Assembly (NCBI GenBank): GCA_002321895.1
Contig: DCMZ01000016.1
Coordinates: 1 to 19,544, forward strand
DNA from: Bdellovibrionaceae bacterium UBA1609
Lineage (GTDB): Bacteria; Bdellovibrionota; Bdellovibrionia; Bdellovibrionales; UBA1609
Length of the DNA stretch: 19,544 nucleotides
Reading direction: 5' to 3'
Below, piece by piece: positions 7,663 through 15,185 of this stretch (position 1 is the stretch's first letter; the number at the start of each line of letters is the position of its first letter). The notes under the pieces are model-generated. The model was not told the origin of the DNA and made no database searches. It saw nothing but the letters and a program-made list of their open reading frames with translations. The position numbers were made by a program, and so were the translations under genes.

Positions 7663-8673
7663 ATGCTAGTGAATTCTATTCTAGATGCCATCGGAAATAC
7701 GCCAATGGTCAAAATCAAGAAGCTGAGTGAAGAGTTTGAATGTGATATTTATGCTAAATGTGAGTTTATGAACCCAGGAGGCTCTGTAAAAGATCGAATT
7801 GCTTACAGAATGGTTCAGCAGGCTGAAAAAGAAGGGCGTATCAAGCCAGGGGATACTCTGATAGAGGCTACTAGTGGAAATGCGGGTATTGGTATAGCAT
7901 TGGCCGGTGCGGCTCTAGGTTACCGTGTGATTATCACAATGCCAGAGAAAATGAGCCATGAGAAACATGTCACATTAGCGGCGTTAGGAGCTGAGATCGT
8001 TCGGACTCCCACTGAAGCTTCCTGGGACGATCCTTCGAGCCACATTGGAGTGGCTAAGAAGCTAGAAAAAGAAATCCCCAATGCGATTATACTCAATCAA
8101 TATGGAAATATTAATAATCCAGATGCCCATTATCATACAACTGGCCCCGAGATCTGGGAGGATTTAAAGGGGGAAGTGGATATGGTGGTAATGGGTGCAG
8201 GTACTGGCGGAACCATTACCGGTGTAGCTCGTTACCTTAAAGAAAAAAACTCTAAGATTCAAATTGTTGGAGCTGATCCAGAAGGATCTATTCTAGCAGG
8301 CGCTAAAGGAGCTAAGACCTATCAATTTGATGAAGTCGGACGAGGTATTGAGCCGGGTCAGGACATTGAAGAAGTGGGTACTTACCATGTAGAAGGGATA
8401 GGGTATGACTTTGTTCCAGATGTGTTGGATTTAGATTGTGTGGATCATTGGGTAAAGACCAATGATAAAGATAGTTTCCATATCGCTAGAAGAATAATTA
8501 AAGAAGAGGGCCTGTTGTGTGGGGGTTCTAGTGGCACAGCGCTTTGGGCTGCAATGCAAGTAGCTCCTCAGCTGAAAAAGGGACAGAATTGCGTAGTTGT
8601 TCTTCCTGATGGTATCAGAAATTATATGACTAAATTTTTAGATGACCAATGGATGAGCTCAAATGGATTTTAA
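7663..8673 (+). CDS. cbs: Cystathionine beta-synthase core enzyme (PLP)
   Basis: 336 aa, fold-type II pyridoxal-phosphate enzyme. PLP Lys43 lies in NPGGSVKDRI, the substrate loop is TSGNAGIG (70-77) and the phosphate-binding loop is GAGTGGTITG (178-187). The C-terminal part carries features closer to eukaryotic-type CBS than to cysteine synthase: EGIGYDFVPDVLD, KTNDKDSF, EEGLLCGGSSG and DGIRNYMTKFLDDQWM. It lacks both an N-terminal haem domain and C-terminal regulatory CBS domains, so it is probably constitutively active. The likely reaction is serine + homocysteine to cystathionine; O-acetylserine sulfhydrylase activity is the alternative. GAGGTG at 7652-7657 sits 5 bases before ATG 7663. 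No gamma-lyase partner is in the window. The downstream gene overlaps its stop. Confidence 0.9.
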   Translation: MLVNSILDAIGNTPMVKIKKLSEEFECDIYAKCEFMNPGGSVKDRIAYRMVQQAEKEGRIKPGDTLIEATSGNAGIGIALAGAALGYRVIITMPEKMSHEKHVTLAALGAEIVRTPTEASWDDPSSHIGVAKKLEKEIPNAIILNQYGNINNPDAHYHTTGPEIWEDLKGEVDMVVMGAGTGGTITGVARYLKEKNSKIQIVGADPEGSILAGAKGAKTYQFDEVGRGIEPGQDIEEVGTYHVEGIGYDFVPDVLDLDCVDHWVKTNDKDSFHIARRIIKEEGLLCGGSSGTALWAAMQVAPQLKKGQNCVVVLPDGIRNYMTKFLDDQWMSSNGF

Positions 8674-9788
8674 TGGAGAAGTTTAAAAGTAAAATCCAAG
8701 CAGTAAAAAAAGAGAAGCTCGATCCTGTGAAGCCTTTTTTACCGGCCCTGTTTTTTGTGGCCGGTTTTCTTTATGACGTGTTTACGTTAGGCAGAGTGGA
8801 CAGTTGGTTCAATATTGTTCAGCAAATATTTTTTATTTTCGTGTGTGTATTCATCACCTATCTAGGCTTGTTAAATATTGGAGCTGCCGAATCGGGTAGT
8901 CATCGTTTGGTTAAAAAAGCCATGGAGTATAACAATGAAGCCCTACATTTTTTAATAGGCTCACTATTAAGTGCCTTTACACTATTTTATGTGAAGTCGG
9001 CCTCTTCATTTGCGTCATTCATTTTTATATTTATTCTTTTTGCGGTTTTGATTTTCAATGAAAAATCTGCCAATCAATCCAACAAAGTGAATTTTGAAAT
9101 AAAATGGGGCTTGATAAGTCTCTGTATTTTAAGTTTTCTTTCTTATTCCGTACCTATGGTTGTTGGGGCTGTTGGTTTCTGGATCACTATGCTGACTGGA
9201 TTAATATATGTTCTTGTGATCGGAGCCATCATACTAGGATTGATCCGATTAGGAGCTCAAAAGGATAAAATTATTAAATTGATTGGAATGCCAAGCGGAG
9301 TTGTGTTGGCATTTATAATGTTTTGTAATTTGATGAATTGGACTCCGCCCATTCCTATCTCAATTCAACATATTGGTATCTACCATAACGTCGAAAAAAA
9401 GGATGGTCAGTATTTGCTCTACCATCAAAGACCTTGGTGGAAGTTTTGGTTACATTCTGACCAAGACTTCAAATCTGCACCAGGAGATAAGCTTTATGGG
9501 TATGCGCGAATATTCTCTCCAGTGGGATTTGATGATAAAGTATTTTTCCATTGGAGAAAGAAAGATAAAAAAGGCAACTGGGTTACAATAGATCGAATTC
9601 CTGTACTAATTCGAGGAGGAAGAGAAGAGGGTTTTAGGGCTTTTACTTTTAAATCGAACTATTCAAGTGGAAGTTATATTCTAAAAGTTGAGACAGATGA
9701 TGGAAGAGAGATAGGGCGCAGTTCATTTTTTGTTACAAAGATTGAGCCTTCTGAGGATGCTAGAATTTTTAAAATCACCTACGAGTGA
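8673..9788 (+). CDS. Multi-pass membrane protein with C-terminal DUF2914
   Basis: 371 aa from ATG 8673, which overlaps the upstream stop as TAATG and suggests translational coupling. An in-frame ATG at 8649 inside cbs would add 8 residues. The N-terminal ~240 residues hold about seven hydrophobic segments, with a basic amphipathic start. The C-terminal ~110 residues (KLYGYARIFSP, VFFHWRKKDKKGNW, RIPVLIRGGREEGFRAFTF, SGSYILKVETDDGREIGRS) match the DUF2914 beta-rich domain as I remember it. That domain is probably exposed outside the membrane. The function is unknown. The 3' end overlaps the convergent dehydrogenase gene by 10 bases. Confidence 0.8.
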   Translation: MEKFKSKIQAVKKEKLDPVKPFLPALFFVAGFLYDVFTLGRVDSWFNIVQQIFFIFVCVFITYLGLLNIGAAESGSHRLVKKAMEYNNEALHFLIGSLLSAFTLFYVKSASSFASFIFIFILFAVLIFNEKSANQSNKVNFEIKWGLISLCILSFLSYSVPMVVGAVGFWITMLTGLIYVLVIGAIILGLIRLGAQKDKIIKLIGMPSGVVLAFIMFCNLMNWTPPIPISIQHIGIYHNVEKKDGQYLLYHQRPWWKFWLHSDQDFKSAPGDKLYGYARIFSPVGFDDKVFFHWRKKDKKGNWVTIDRIPVLIRGGREEGFRAFTFKSNYSSGSYILKVETDDGREIGRSSFFVTKIEPSEDARIFKITYE

Positions 9789-10714
9789 TTCTTCAAAAAA
9801 TCATCCACATTTAAACGAGCTAATTCGATAAGCTTCTTTTGCGATTCTAAGCTGGCCCAAGCTATATGAGGCGTAATAAGTAGTTTTTTGTGGTTTAAGT
9901 TTAGTAGGGGGTTGTCTTTCGAGGGAGGCTCTTGATTTAGGACATCGAGTGCAGCACCAGCAATGATATTATTTTTTAAGGCGACTGCTAGATCGAGTTC
10001 GTTGACTATGGGCCCTCGAGCTGTGTTGATCAAAAAGGCTGTGGACTTCATTTGCCTGAGAAATGCTGTGTTTACCAGGTTTTTTGTGAAATCTGATAGT
10101 GGACAGTGTAGGGTGACAAAATCGGATTGTGAAAGGACTTCGGGGAGAGGGACTCTTTGTTTTTCCGAAGAAGGAGCAATAAAAGATTCGGCAATAAGAA
10201 TTTTCATTTGAAATGCTTTCGCCAAAGTAGCAACTTCTTTTCCGATGCTTCCGTATCCAATGAGTCCTAGCGTTTTTCCTGCAATTTGAAATCCATCATA
10301 GGAATGTCTACAAAAGGTTGGGCTGTTTGGCCAATGCTGTTCATCGGATTTATAAAAGTGATGGCCTTGAGCGAGAGCAATCATCGACCCAATTACATGT
10401 TGAGCCACAGATTGAGTGGAGTAGCCTGAAACATTCTTAACCGTTATATCCAGTTCCTTAGCTGCGTCTAGGTCAACATTATTTGTCCCCGTGGCGAGTA
10501 TTCCGATGAATTTTAAGTGGGGCAATTGTGAAAGACATTTTTTATCAAAAACAACTTTGTTTGTGAAAACAACATCAGCCTCATAGCATCTTTGCAAAAT
10601 TTGATCATGATCAGTGGTCTCATAAGAGGTATGTTGGTCTAAACCTGACCAAAGAGCTTCAATTTCATTGTCAGGTAAACTTATTGTAGAGCGATCAAGA
10701 AGTACTGATTTCAT
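9779..10714 (-). CDS. D-2-hydroxyacid dehydrogenase (glycerate dehydrogenase-like)
   Basis: 311 aa, an NAD(P)-dependent oxidoreductase of the D-isomer 2-hydroxyacid family. The Rossmann motif is GLIGYGSIG (150-158). The catalytic trio is Arg233 (NTARGPIVNE), Glu262 (VLNQEPP) and His283 (TPHIAWAS). Glu176 at the end of the second Rossmann strand favours NAD over NADP. The combination TPHIAWA and overall length fit glycerate/hydroxypyruvate reductase, but phenylpyruvate- or other 2-ketoacid-active relatives cannot be excluded. The ATG is not preceded by a free ribosome binding site; it abuts a perfect hairpin (10715-10735). It lies 30 bases downstream of the repeat-protein gene on the same strand. 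Confidence 0.88.
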   Translation of the reverse strand: MKSVLLDRSTISLPDNEIEALWSGLDQHTSYETTDHDQILQRCYEADVVFTNKVVFDKKCLSQLPHLKFIGILATGTNNVDLDAAKELDITVKNVSGYSTQSVAQHVIGSMIALAQGHHFYKSDEQHWPNSPTFCRHSYDGFQIAGKTLGLIGYGSIGKEVATLAKAFQMKILIAESFIAPSSEKQRVPLPEVLSQSDFVTLHCPLSDFTKNLVNTAFLRQMKSTAFLINTARGPIVNELDLAVALKNNIIAGAALDVLNQEPPSKDNPLLNLNHKKLLITPHIAWASLESQKKLIELARLNVDDFLKNHS

Positions 10715-10735
10715 GGGGCAAGTATACCTTGCCCC
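10715..10735 (-). promoter_or_regulatory. Perfect hairpin abutting the dehydrogenase start codon
   Basis: Arms GGGGCAAG (10715-10722) and CTTGCCCC (10728-10735), 8 bp, around a 5-base loop. On the minus strand the 3' arm ends directly at the ATG of the dehydrogenase. The only purine-rich stretch that could serve as ribosome binding site (AAGG, 10728-10731) is partly inside the stem. There is no T-run on either side, so it is not a standard terminator. It could be a translational control element, a protein operator or an RNA-processing site. Confidence 0.6.
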
Positions 10736-10744
10736 GTCGTAAAA

Positions 10745-11272
10745 TTACAAACATAAGCGTTGTGCGTGATCTTTGGATCGATCTGTAAACCACCCCTGTG
10801 AACGTGCCCAATCAAAGGCTTCTACATAACAATTATGTGTACGTACACCATGTGGAGCGATAGAAATTGCGTGTTGTTTAGAATCATTTGTGAACCAACC
10901 CTTTGATCGTGCCCAATCAAAGGCCAAGATATAAGTATCAAGATATCTTTCACATTGAGGCTGCTCCATAACTAAATCCGCAAATTCAGTAGAGTCATTT
11001 GTAAACCAGCCCTTTGATCGTGCCCAATCGAAAGCTCTTGCATAAGTACTAGGAGGACATTGGTCCGGCACAGGTGAACCACCTAAAATTATATTTTGAA
11101 TCTCCAGAAATTTTCTCTCTGCTAATCGCCGTTCCCTTACATTTAGATCATTCGCATATTCTCTAGTTAATCGCGCTGTTTCTCTTGCTGTTTCAATCAA
11201 TCCTTGTGGGCTGGTGTCCGCCATGGAATGTAGTGAGCATAAAGTAATAATCATTAATATAAATATTCGCAT
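10745..11272 (-). CDS. Secreted protein with three AFDWARSxGWFT repeats
   Basis: 175 aa. Residues 1-18 form a signal peptide (MRIFILMIITL..., cleavage likely after SMA), so the product is periplasmic or exported. Residues ~25-60 are a charged helix (ETARLTREYANDLNVRERR). Three near-identical motifs follow at 77-94, 114-131 and 149-166, each beginning Y..AFDWARS and continuing (K/Q)GWFT..S, spaced 37 and 35 residues apart. Cys72, Cys107 and Cys148 each lie just before a repeat, with Cys174 at the end, suggesting disulfide links. I recognise no family. GGGGGG at 11277-11282 (minus strand) is 4 bases before the ATG. The dehydrogenase follows 30 bases downstream. Confidence 0.75.
   Translation of the reverse strand: MRIFILMIITLCSLHSMADTSPQGLIETARETARLTREYANDLNVRERRLAERKFLEIQNIILGGSPVPDQCPPSTYARAFDWARSKGWFTNDSTEFADLVMEQPQCERYLDTYILAFDWARSKGWFTNDSKQHAISIAPHGVRTHNCYVEAFDWARSQGWFTDRSKDHAQRLCL
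10775..11044 (-). repeat. Three in-gene repeats encoding AFDWARSxGWFT motif
   Basis: Copies at 10991-11044, 10880-10933 and 10775-10828. The first two encode identical 15-residue cores (AFDWARSKGWFTNDS) and are also close at DNA level. The third differs by Q for K and DR for ND. The pattern fits internal tandem duplication of a ~36-residue unit. Confidence 0.85.
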
Positions 11273-11425
11273 AAATCCCCCCTTGATTTAATAATTGAGC
11301 CTAACCCAAGGTCGAGAATAAAAGGAATAGAATATGGGGGATTGATGCGTGTAACCGTAACCAATGATATTCTAGGCATTGAATTCCAATAAGTAACAGA
11401 TTTGCATTTTTAGAGAGATAGTTGA

Positions 11426-12151
11426 ATGGAATCTTGCCCAAAATGTGGTGCCGTCATCGACCGAAAACGCTTGTCCGACCCTGTGGTCGTCTGTCAAGAG
11501 TGTGGCACGGTTGTTAACGATGCCGAAAAGGTTGAAGAGAAGAAGCAGTATTGGAACTTTTTCTGGTCTCTCGCTTCGATTTGTGCAGCCATTTTAGTGC
11601 TATTCTTTTACATGCGTCATTGGCAAGGGGAGGCCGCTTCGGTCTTTCCGCTACAGCTAAAATCGCTAGTGGGATTGGCTGAAGTGGATGATTTTGAAAA
11701 ACTTCAAAGCGTTTGTGAAGACCAGCAAAAGGTGGATTGTATCTCTAAGTTGACTCAAGAGATCCAGTTAAAACAACCGGGGCACCTTTTAAGTTTGGAA
11801 AGACTGGGGCACATTAAGTATCTCACTAAAAATTACGATGATGCTGTTGAGTCCTATCGAACTTACTTTGTGCATGGAGGAAGAGATTCTAGTGCGCTTT
11901 ATGAATATGCTATCAGTTTAGAGAAAATAGATGATCCCGAAAAAGCCAGGTCTATCTACGAGATTGCTCTTCGTCAAAAACCAGATGTATTGCAAATTAC
12001 AGTATATGAAAAATATATTAAACTTTTGATTAAAACTGGTGATGTTAAAAAAGCCATAGAGACTATAAAATATGTCCAGAGCAAAGCCACCCGTTCCGTA
12101 GACTTTATGGACGGTGAACTAAAGCGCCTGGAAGCGTCAGTGGGTAACTAG
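11426..12151 (+). CDS. Zinc-ribbon, single-TM, TPR protein
   Basis: 241 aa. An N-terminal zinc ribbon has Cys4/Cys7 (CPKCG) and Cys23/Cys26 (CQECG). A transmembrane helix at ~43-63 follows, then TPR-like helical repeats at ~115-220 (e.g. HIKYLTKNYDDAVESYRTYF, DDPEKARSIYEIALRQKPD). The ribbon probably faces the cytoplasm and the TPR array the periplasm, though topology is inferred. It is likely a scaffold for a protein complex; the partner is unknown. AGAG bases around 11412-11416 are a modest ribosome binding site. The gene shares its last 4 bases with the convergent kynA: the palindrome CTAG gives TAG stops on both strands. Confidence 0.75.
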   Translation: MESCPKCGAVIDRKRLSDPVVVCQECGTVVNDAEKVEEKKQYWNFFWSLASICAAILVLFFYMRHWQGEAASVFPLQLKSLVGLAEVDDFEKLQSVCEDQQKVDCISKLTQEIQLKQPGHLLSLERLGHIKYLTKNYDDAVESYRTYFVHGGRDSSALYEYAISLEKIDDPEKARSIYEIALRQKPDVLQITVYEKYIKLLIKTGDVKKAIETIKYVQSKATRSVDFMDGELKRLEASVGN

Positions 12152-12930
12152 AACTCACTTCTCACTTCCCATAGCTCAGGAAAAAGTGGGCGAAAAAGAG
12201 TGTTCTTTAAGAAATCCACTCCGGGGGAACCGCCTGTTCCCTTTTTGTGACCGATAGTTCTTTCAACCATCTTAACGTGTCGATATCTCCATTCCTGAAG
12301 TCCTTCATCTAAATCTACAAACTTTTCTAGGAGAATTCGTAAGTCGGGGTGATAGTGGTAGACATTTTTAAAAAGTTCAAAAACCTCATCGCAGCGCTCA
12401 TAGGGTTTAGAAAAATCCCTGCTAAGAACAGAGTCACTCAGTTGCAGGCCGTACATAGAGGTTATGTAGCGAAATAGGTGATCATACAAAGTGGGTTTTT
12501 GCAGTTGGTCCAATAGAATCGAATAAACTTCCGGATCATGTTTGTGGAATTCAATCATTCGAACCTGTTTGTGCCCAAGGATAAACTCAAAGATCCGAAA
12601 CTGCCATGATTGAAGTCCGCTGGAAGAAGCAAGTCGATCTCGAAAACTCGCAAATGATATTGGAGTCATCGTCTCCAAAATATCAACTTGGGAAACGGCT
12701 GTTTTTAATATGGTAAGAATTCTTTGTATTGTAGAAAGTGCGCCATGATAATCCTTATCTTCGAGTCGATGCTGTAAAAATTGCGCTTCATGAATCATTT
12801 GCTTAAACCACAACTCATAAGATTGATGAATAACGATAAAGAGCATTTCATCATGCTCGTTTTCAGCAAGTGGTTTCTGGGCTTTCAGAACCTTGTCGAG
12901 CTGCAAATATTCGGAATAAGTCAGATCCAT
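12148..12930 (-). CDS. kynA: Tryptophan 2,3-dioxygenase
   Basis: 260 aa, the usual size of bacterial haem tryptophan dioxygenase, which opens the indole ring to give N-formylkynurenine. Family signatures are DEMLFIVIHQSYELWFKQ, with His35 at the distal active-site position, and QSWQFR with Arg112, the likely carboxylate-binding residue. EWRYRHVKMVERTIG carries His218 as the probable haem ligand, followed by GHKKGTGGSPGVDFL. Residue roles are assigned by analogy with the known Xanthomonas enzyme. GGGGA at 12935-12939 is 4 bases before ATG 12930. No kynB or kynU is next to it, so the rest of the kynurenine route must lie elsewhere or be absent. It is divergent from ppk1. Confidence 0.95.
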   Translation of the reverse strand: MDLTYSEYLQLDKVLKAQKPLAENEHDEMLFIVIHQSYELWFKQMIHEAQFLQHRLEDKDYHGALSTIQRILTILKTAVSQVDILETMTPISFASFRDRLASSSGLQSWQFRIFEFILGHKQVRMIEFHKHDPEVYSILLDQLQKPTLYDHLFRYITSMYGLQLSDSVLSRDFSKPYERCDEVFELFKNVYHYHPDLRILLEKFVDLDEGLQEWRYRHVKMVERTIGHKKGTGGSPGVDFLKNTLFRPLFPELWEVRSEF

Positions 12931-13085
12931 TTTTTCCCCGTACTGTTAGGGTTTGGTTTTTTCATAGATCGGAGGGGGGGACAACCTTTTTATACGGTTG
13001 CGAGAGGGTCAGATTTACGGTAGTTTTCCAAATTAAACGGCGCAGCGTTAGGCCGATATAGCTACTGATAAGGAATCGAGATCTG

Positions 13086-15185
13086 ATGGAGAAATCGGAG
13101 ATGCCCCTGCTTAACAGGGAGTTAGAATGGCTTAAGTTTAATGATAGGGTTCTACATCAAGCGCAGGACGTGAGAACACCATTATTGGAAAGGGTTAAAT
13201 TTCTTCACATATTCCATTCCAATTTAGATGAGTTTTATATGAAAAGGGTTGGGGGGTTGAAAAGACAGCATATTGTCAAATATGCCGATGCCGCCAAGGG
13301 TGCTCTCAGTCCAAAAGAGCAGATGGATCAGATTCGAAATATAGTCATTGAGCAGCATGGTAAAATTGAATCTTTGCTTAGGGATGAATTGAAGCCCTCT
13401 TTGAAATCCGAGTCGATAAATATGACAAAATTTAGCCGCTTGGATCAAGAGGCCAAAGCGTGGTGTTCCGACTATTTTAAAAGGAATCTATTCCCTGTGC
13501 TAACTCCAATGGCGGTGGATCAAGGACATCCCTTTCCTTTGATATCTACTTTGTCTACGTCCATCGCCGTTGCATTAAGGCACCAAGATGATCGAGAAAA
13601 GTTGTTCGCTAGGATTAAAGTTCCTGCGAGTTTCCCAATGTGGATTCGCGTTCCAGTGACCACGTCAAGTAATACTGTTCGTTTCATTAGTATGATCGAC
13701 TTGATCAGAAACCACCTTGAAGATCTTTTTCCTAAAATGGAAATTGCCGGTTTTATGACTTTTCGACTCATAAGAAATATTGATATCGAAGCCGGAGAAG
13801 GGTCGGACGAGGACGTTGAAGATCTATTGGATACGATTTCCGAAGAAGTAAAACAGAGAAGGAAGTTTGCACAAGTAGTGAGTCTTGAACATGGTCCTAA
13901 ACCGGACAAGTGGTTGTTAAGGTTTTTGCGGCAGGAATTAGATTTAAATGAAACAGATATCTACGAGTTTCCTTATGCGCTAGAATTTAAAGAGTTAATG
14001 GCGATTTTCTCAAGTGTCGATCGAGCCGATTTAAAGTATCAGCCTTGGCAGCCTGTAACTACAGGGGCGCTTGCAGATGAATCAGCTAATATGTTTTCCG
14101 TGATTCGTCAGAATGATATTTTAGTACATCATCCATATGATAGTTTTGCTACCTCGGTGGAAAGATTTGTTGTTGGTGCAGCTGATGATCCTTCGGTTCT
14201 TGCCATTAAAATGACTCTCTATCGAACGGGAGCAAATAGTCCAATAGTTAAAGCGCTCATGCGTGCGGCAGAAAAGGGAAAGCAAGTGGTTTGCTTGATA
14301 GAGCTAAAGGCAAGACTGGATGAGGAACGTAATATCTATTGGGCTAGAGAGCTAGAAAGAGCAGGGGTTCATGTTGTTTACGGAGTGATAGGTTTAAAAA
14401 CTCATTGCAAGACAACTATGGTTGTTCGGCGAGAGGGTGATAAGATTAGAACCTATGCTCACATTGGAACTGGAAACTATCATCCTCAAACAGCAAAACT
14501 ATATACTGATTTTGGGCTATTTACAGCAAATAAGAAAATCGTAAATGAAGTTATCGAGCTATTTCACTTCCTTACTGGGAGATCTCTTAAAGACGACTAC
14601 AAAAAAATACTAGTTGCACCAATAAACTTGAAAAAAAAGGTGATTGCTTCAATTAAGCAAGAAACGGACAATGCGGAAAAAGGGTTGCCTGCAGAAATAA
14701 TTGTTAAAATTAACTCGCTTGATGAAAAGGATGTTATTGCTGCTCTGTATGAAGCCTCTCAGGCTGGTGTCCAGGTTCAAATGATTATTCGAGGGTTTTC
14801 TTTACTGGTGCCCGGCAAAAAAGGATGGAGCGAGAATATAAAAGTCATTTCTGTAATAGGACCATTTTTAGAACACTCAAGAGTCTATTATTTTAGAAAT
14901 GGTCAGGAAGATAGGATGAATGGAGAGCTATATATAGGTTCTGCAGATTGGATGAAGCGAAACCTGGTTGGTCGTGTGGAAGTGGCCACTCCTATTTTAG
15001 AGGACCCTCTCAAACAGCGCATCATTAAGGTTTTGGAGACTTTACTTGAAGATCAAAGGTTGGCTTGGGATATGGATGCAAATGGAAATTATAAACAAAG
15101 GGATGGTGGGCCGGATTGTATTGGCAGTCATGATCAACTTATGATTGAGGCCCGAAATCGTCTGGCAATAATTGGAGACTTCTAG
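13086..15185 (+). CDS. ppk1: Polyphosphate kinase 1
   Basis: 699 aa, full length for PPK1, which reversibly polymerises ATP gamma-phosphate into polyphosphate. The N-terminal domain starts NRELEWLKFNDRVL and includes FHSNLDEFYMKRV. The catalytic region has TLYRTG (Arg380), LIELKARLDEERN (Arg410) and GLKTHCK with His440 at the phosphorylated-His position. AHIGTGNYHPQTAKLYTDF follows, then a second HxK/R-type element LEHSRVYYF and YIGSADWMKRNL. The start at 13086 has AAGGA at 13070-13074 (11-base spacing). ATG 13101 is a possible internal alternative. The 3' end overlaps the convergent ppx gene by 47 bases. Confidence 0.96.
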   Translation: MEKSEMPLLNRELEWLKFNDRVLHQAQDVRTPLLERVKFLHIFHSNLDEFYMKRVGGLKRQHIVKYADAAKGALSPKEQMDQIRNIVIEQHGKIESLLRDELKPSLKSESINMTKFSRLDQEAKAWCSDYFKRNLFPVLTPMAVDQGHPFPLISTLSTSIAVALRHQDDREKLFARIKVPASFPMWIRVPVTTSSNTVRFISMIDLIRNHLEDLFPKMEIAGFMTFRLIRNIDIEAGEGSDEDVEDLLDTISEEVKQRRKFAQVVSLEHGPKPDKWLLRFLRQELDLNETDIYEFPYALEFKELMAIFSSVDRADLKYQPWQPVTTGALADESANMFSVIRQNDILVHHPYDSFATSVERFVVGAADDPSVLAIKMTLYRTGANSPIVKALMRAAEKGKQVVCLIELKARLDEERNIYWARELERAGVHVVYGVIGLKTHCKTTMVVRREGDKIRTYAHIGTGNYHPQTAKLYTDFGLFTANKKIVNEVIELFHFLTGRSLKDDYKKILVAPINLKKKVIASIKQETDNAEKGLPAEIIVKINSLDEKDVIAALYEASQAGVQVQMIIRGFSLLVPGKKGWSENIKVISVIGPFLEHSRVYYFRNGQEDRMNGELYIGSADWMKRNLVGRVEVATPILEDPLKQRIIKVLETLLEDQRLAWDMDANGNYKQRDGGPDCIGSHDQLMIEARNRLAIIGDF

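Noticed and set aside
13520..13909. 129-aa minus-strand ORF antisense to ppk1
   Set aside because: It is fully inside the conserved ppk1 coding frame and shows no ribosome binding site or recognisable domain.
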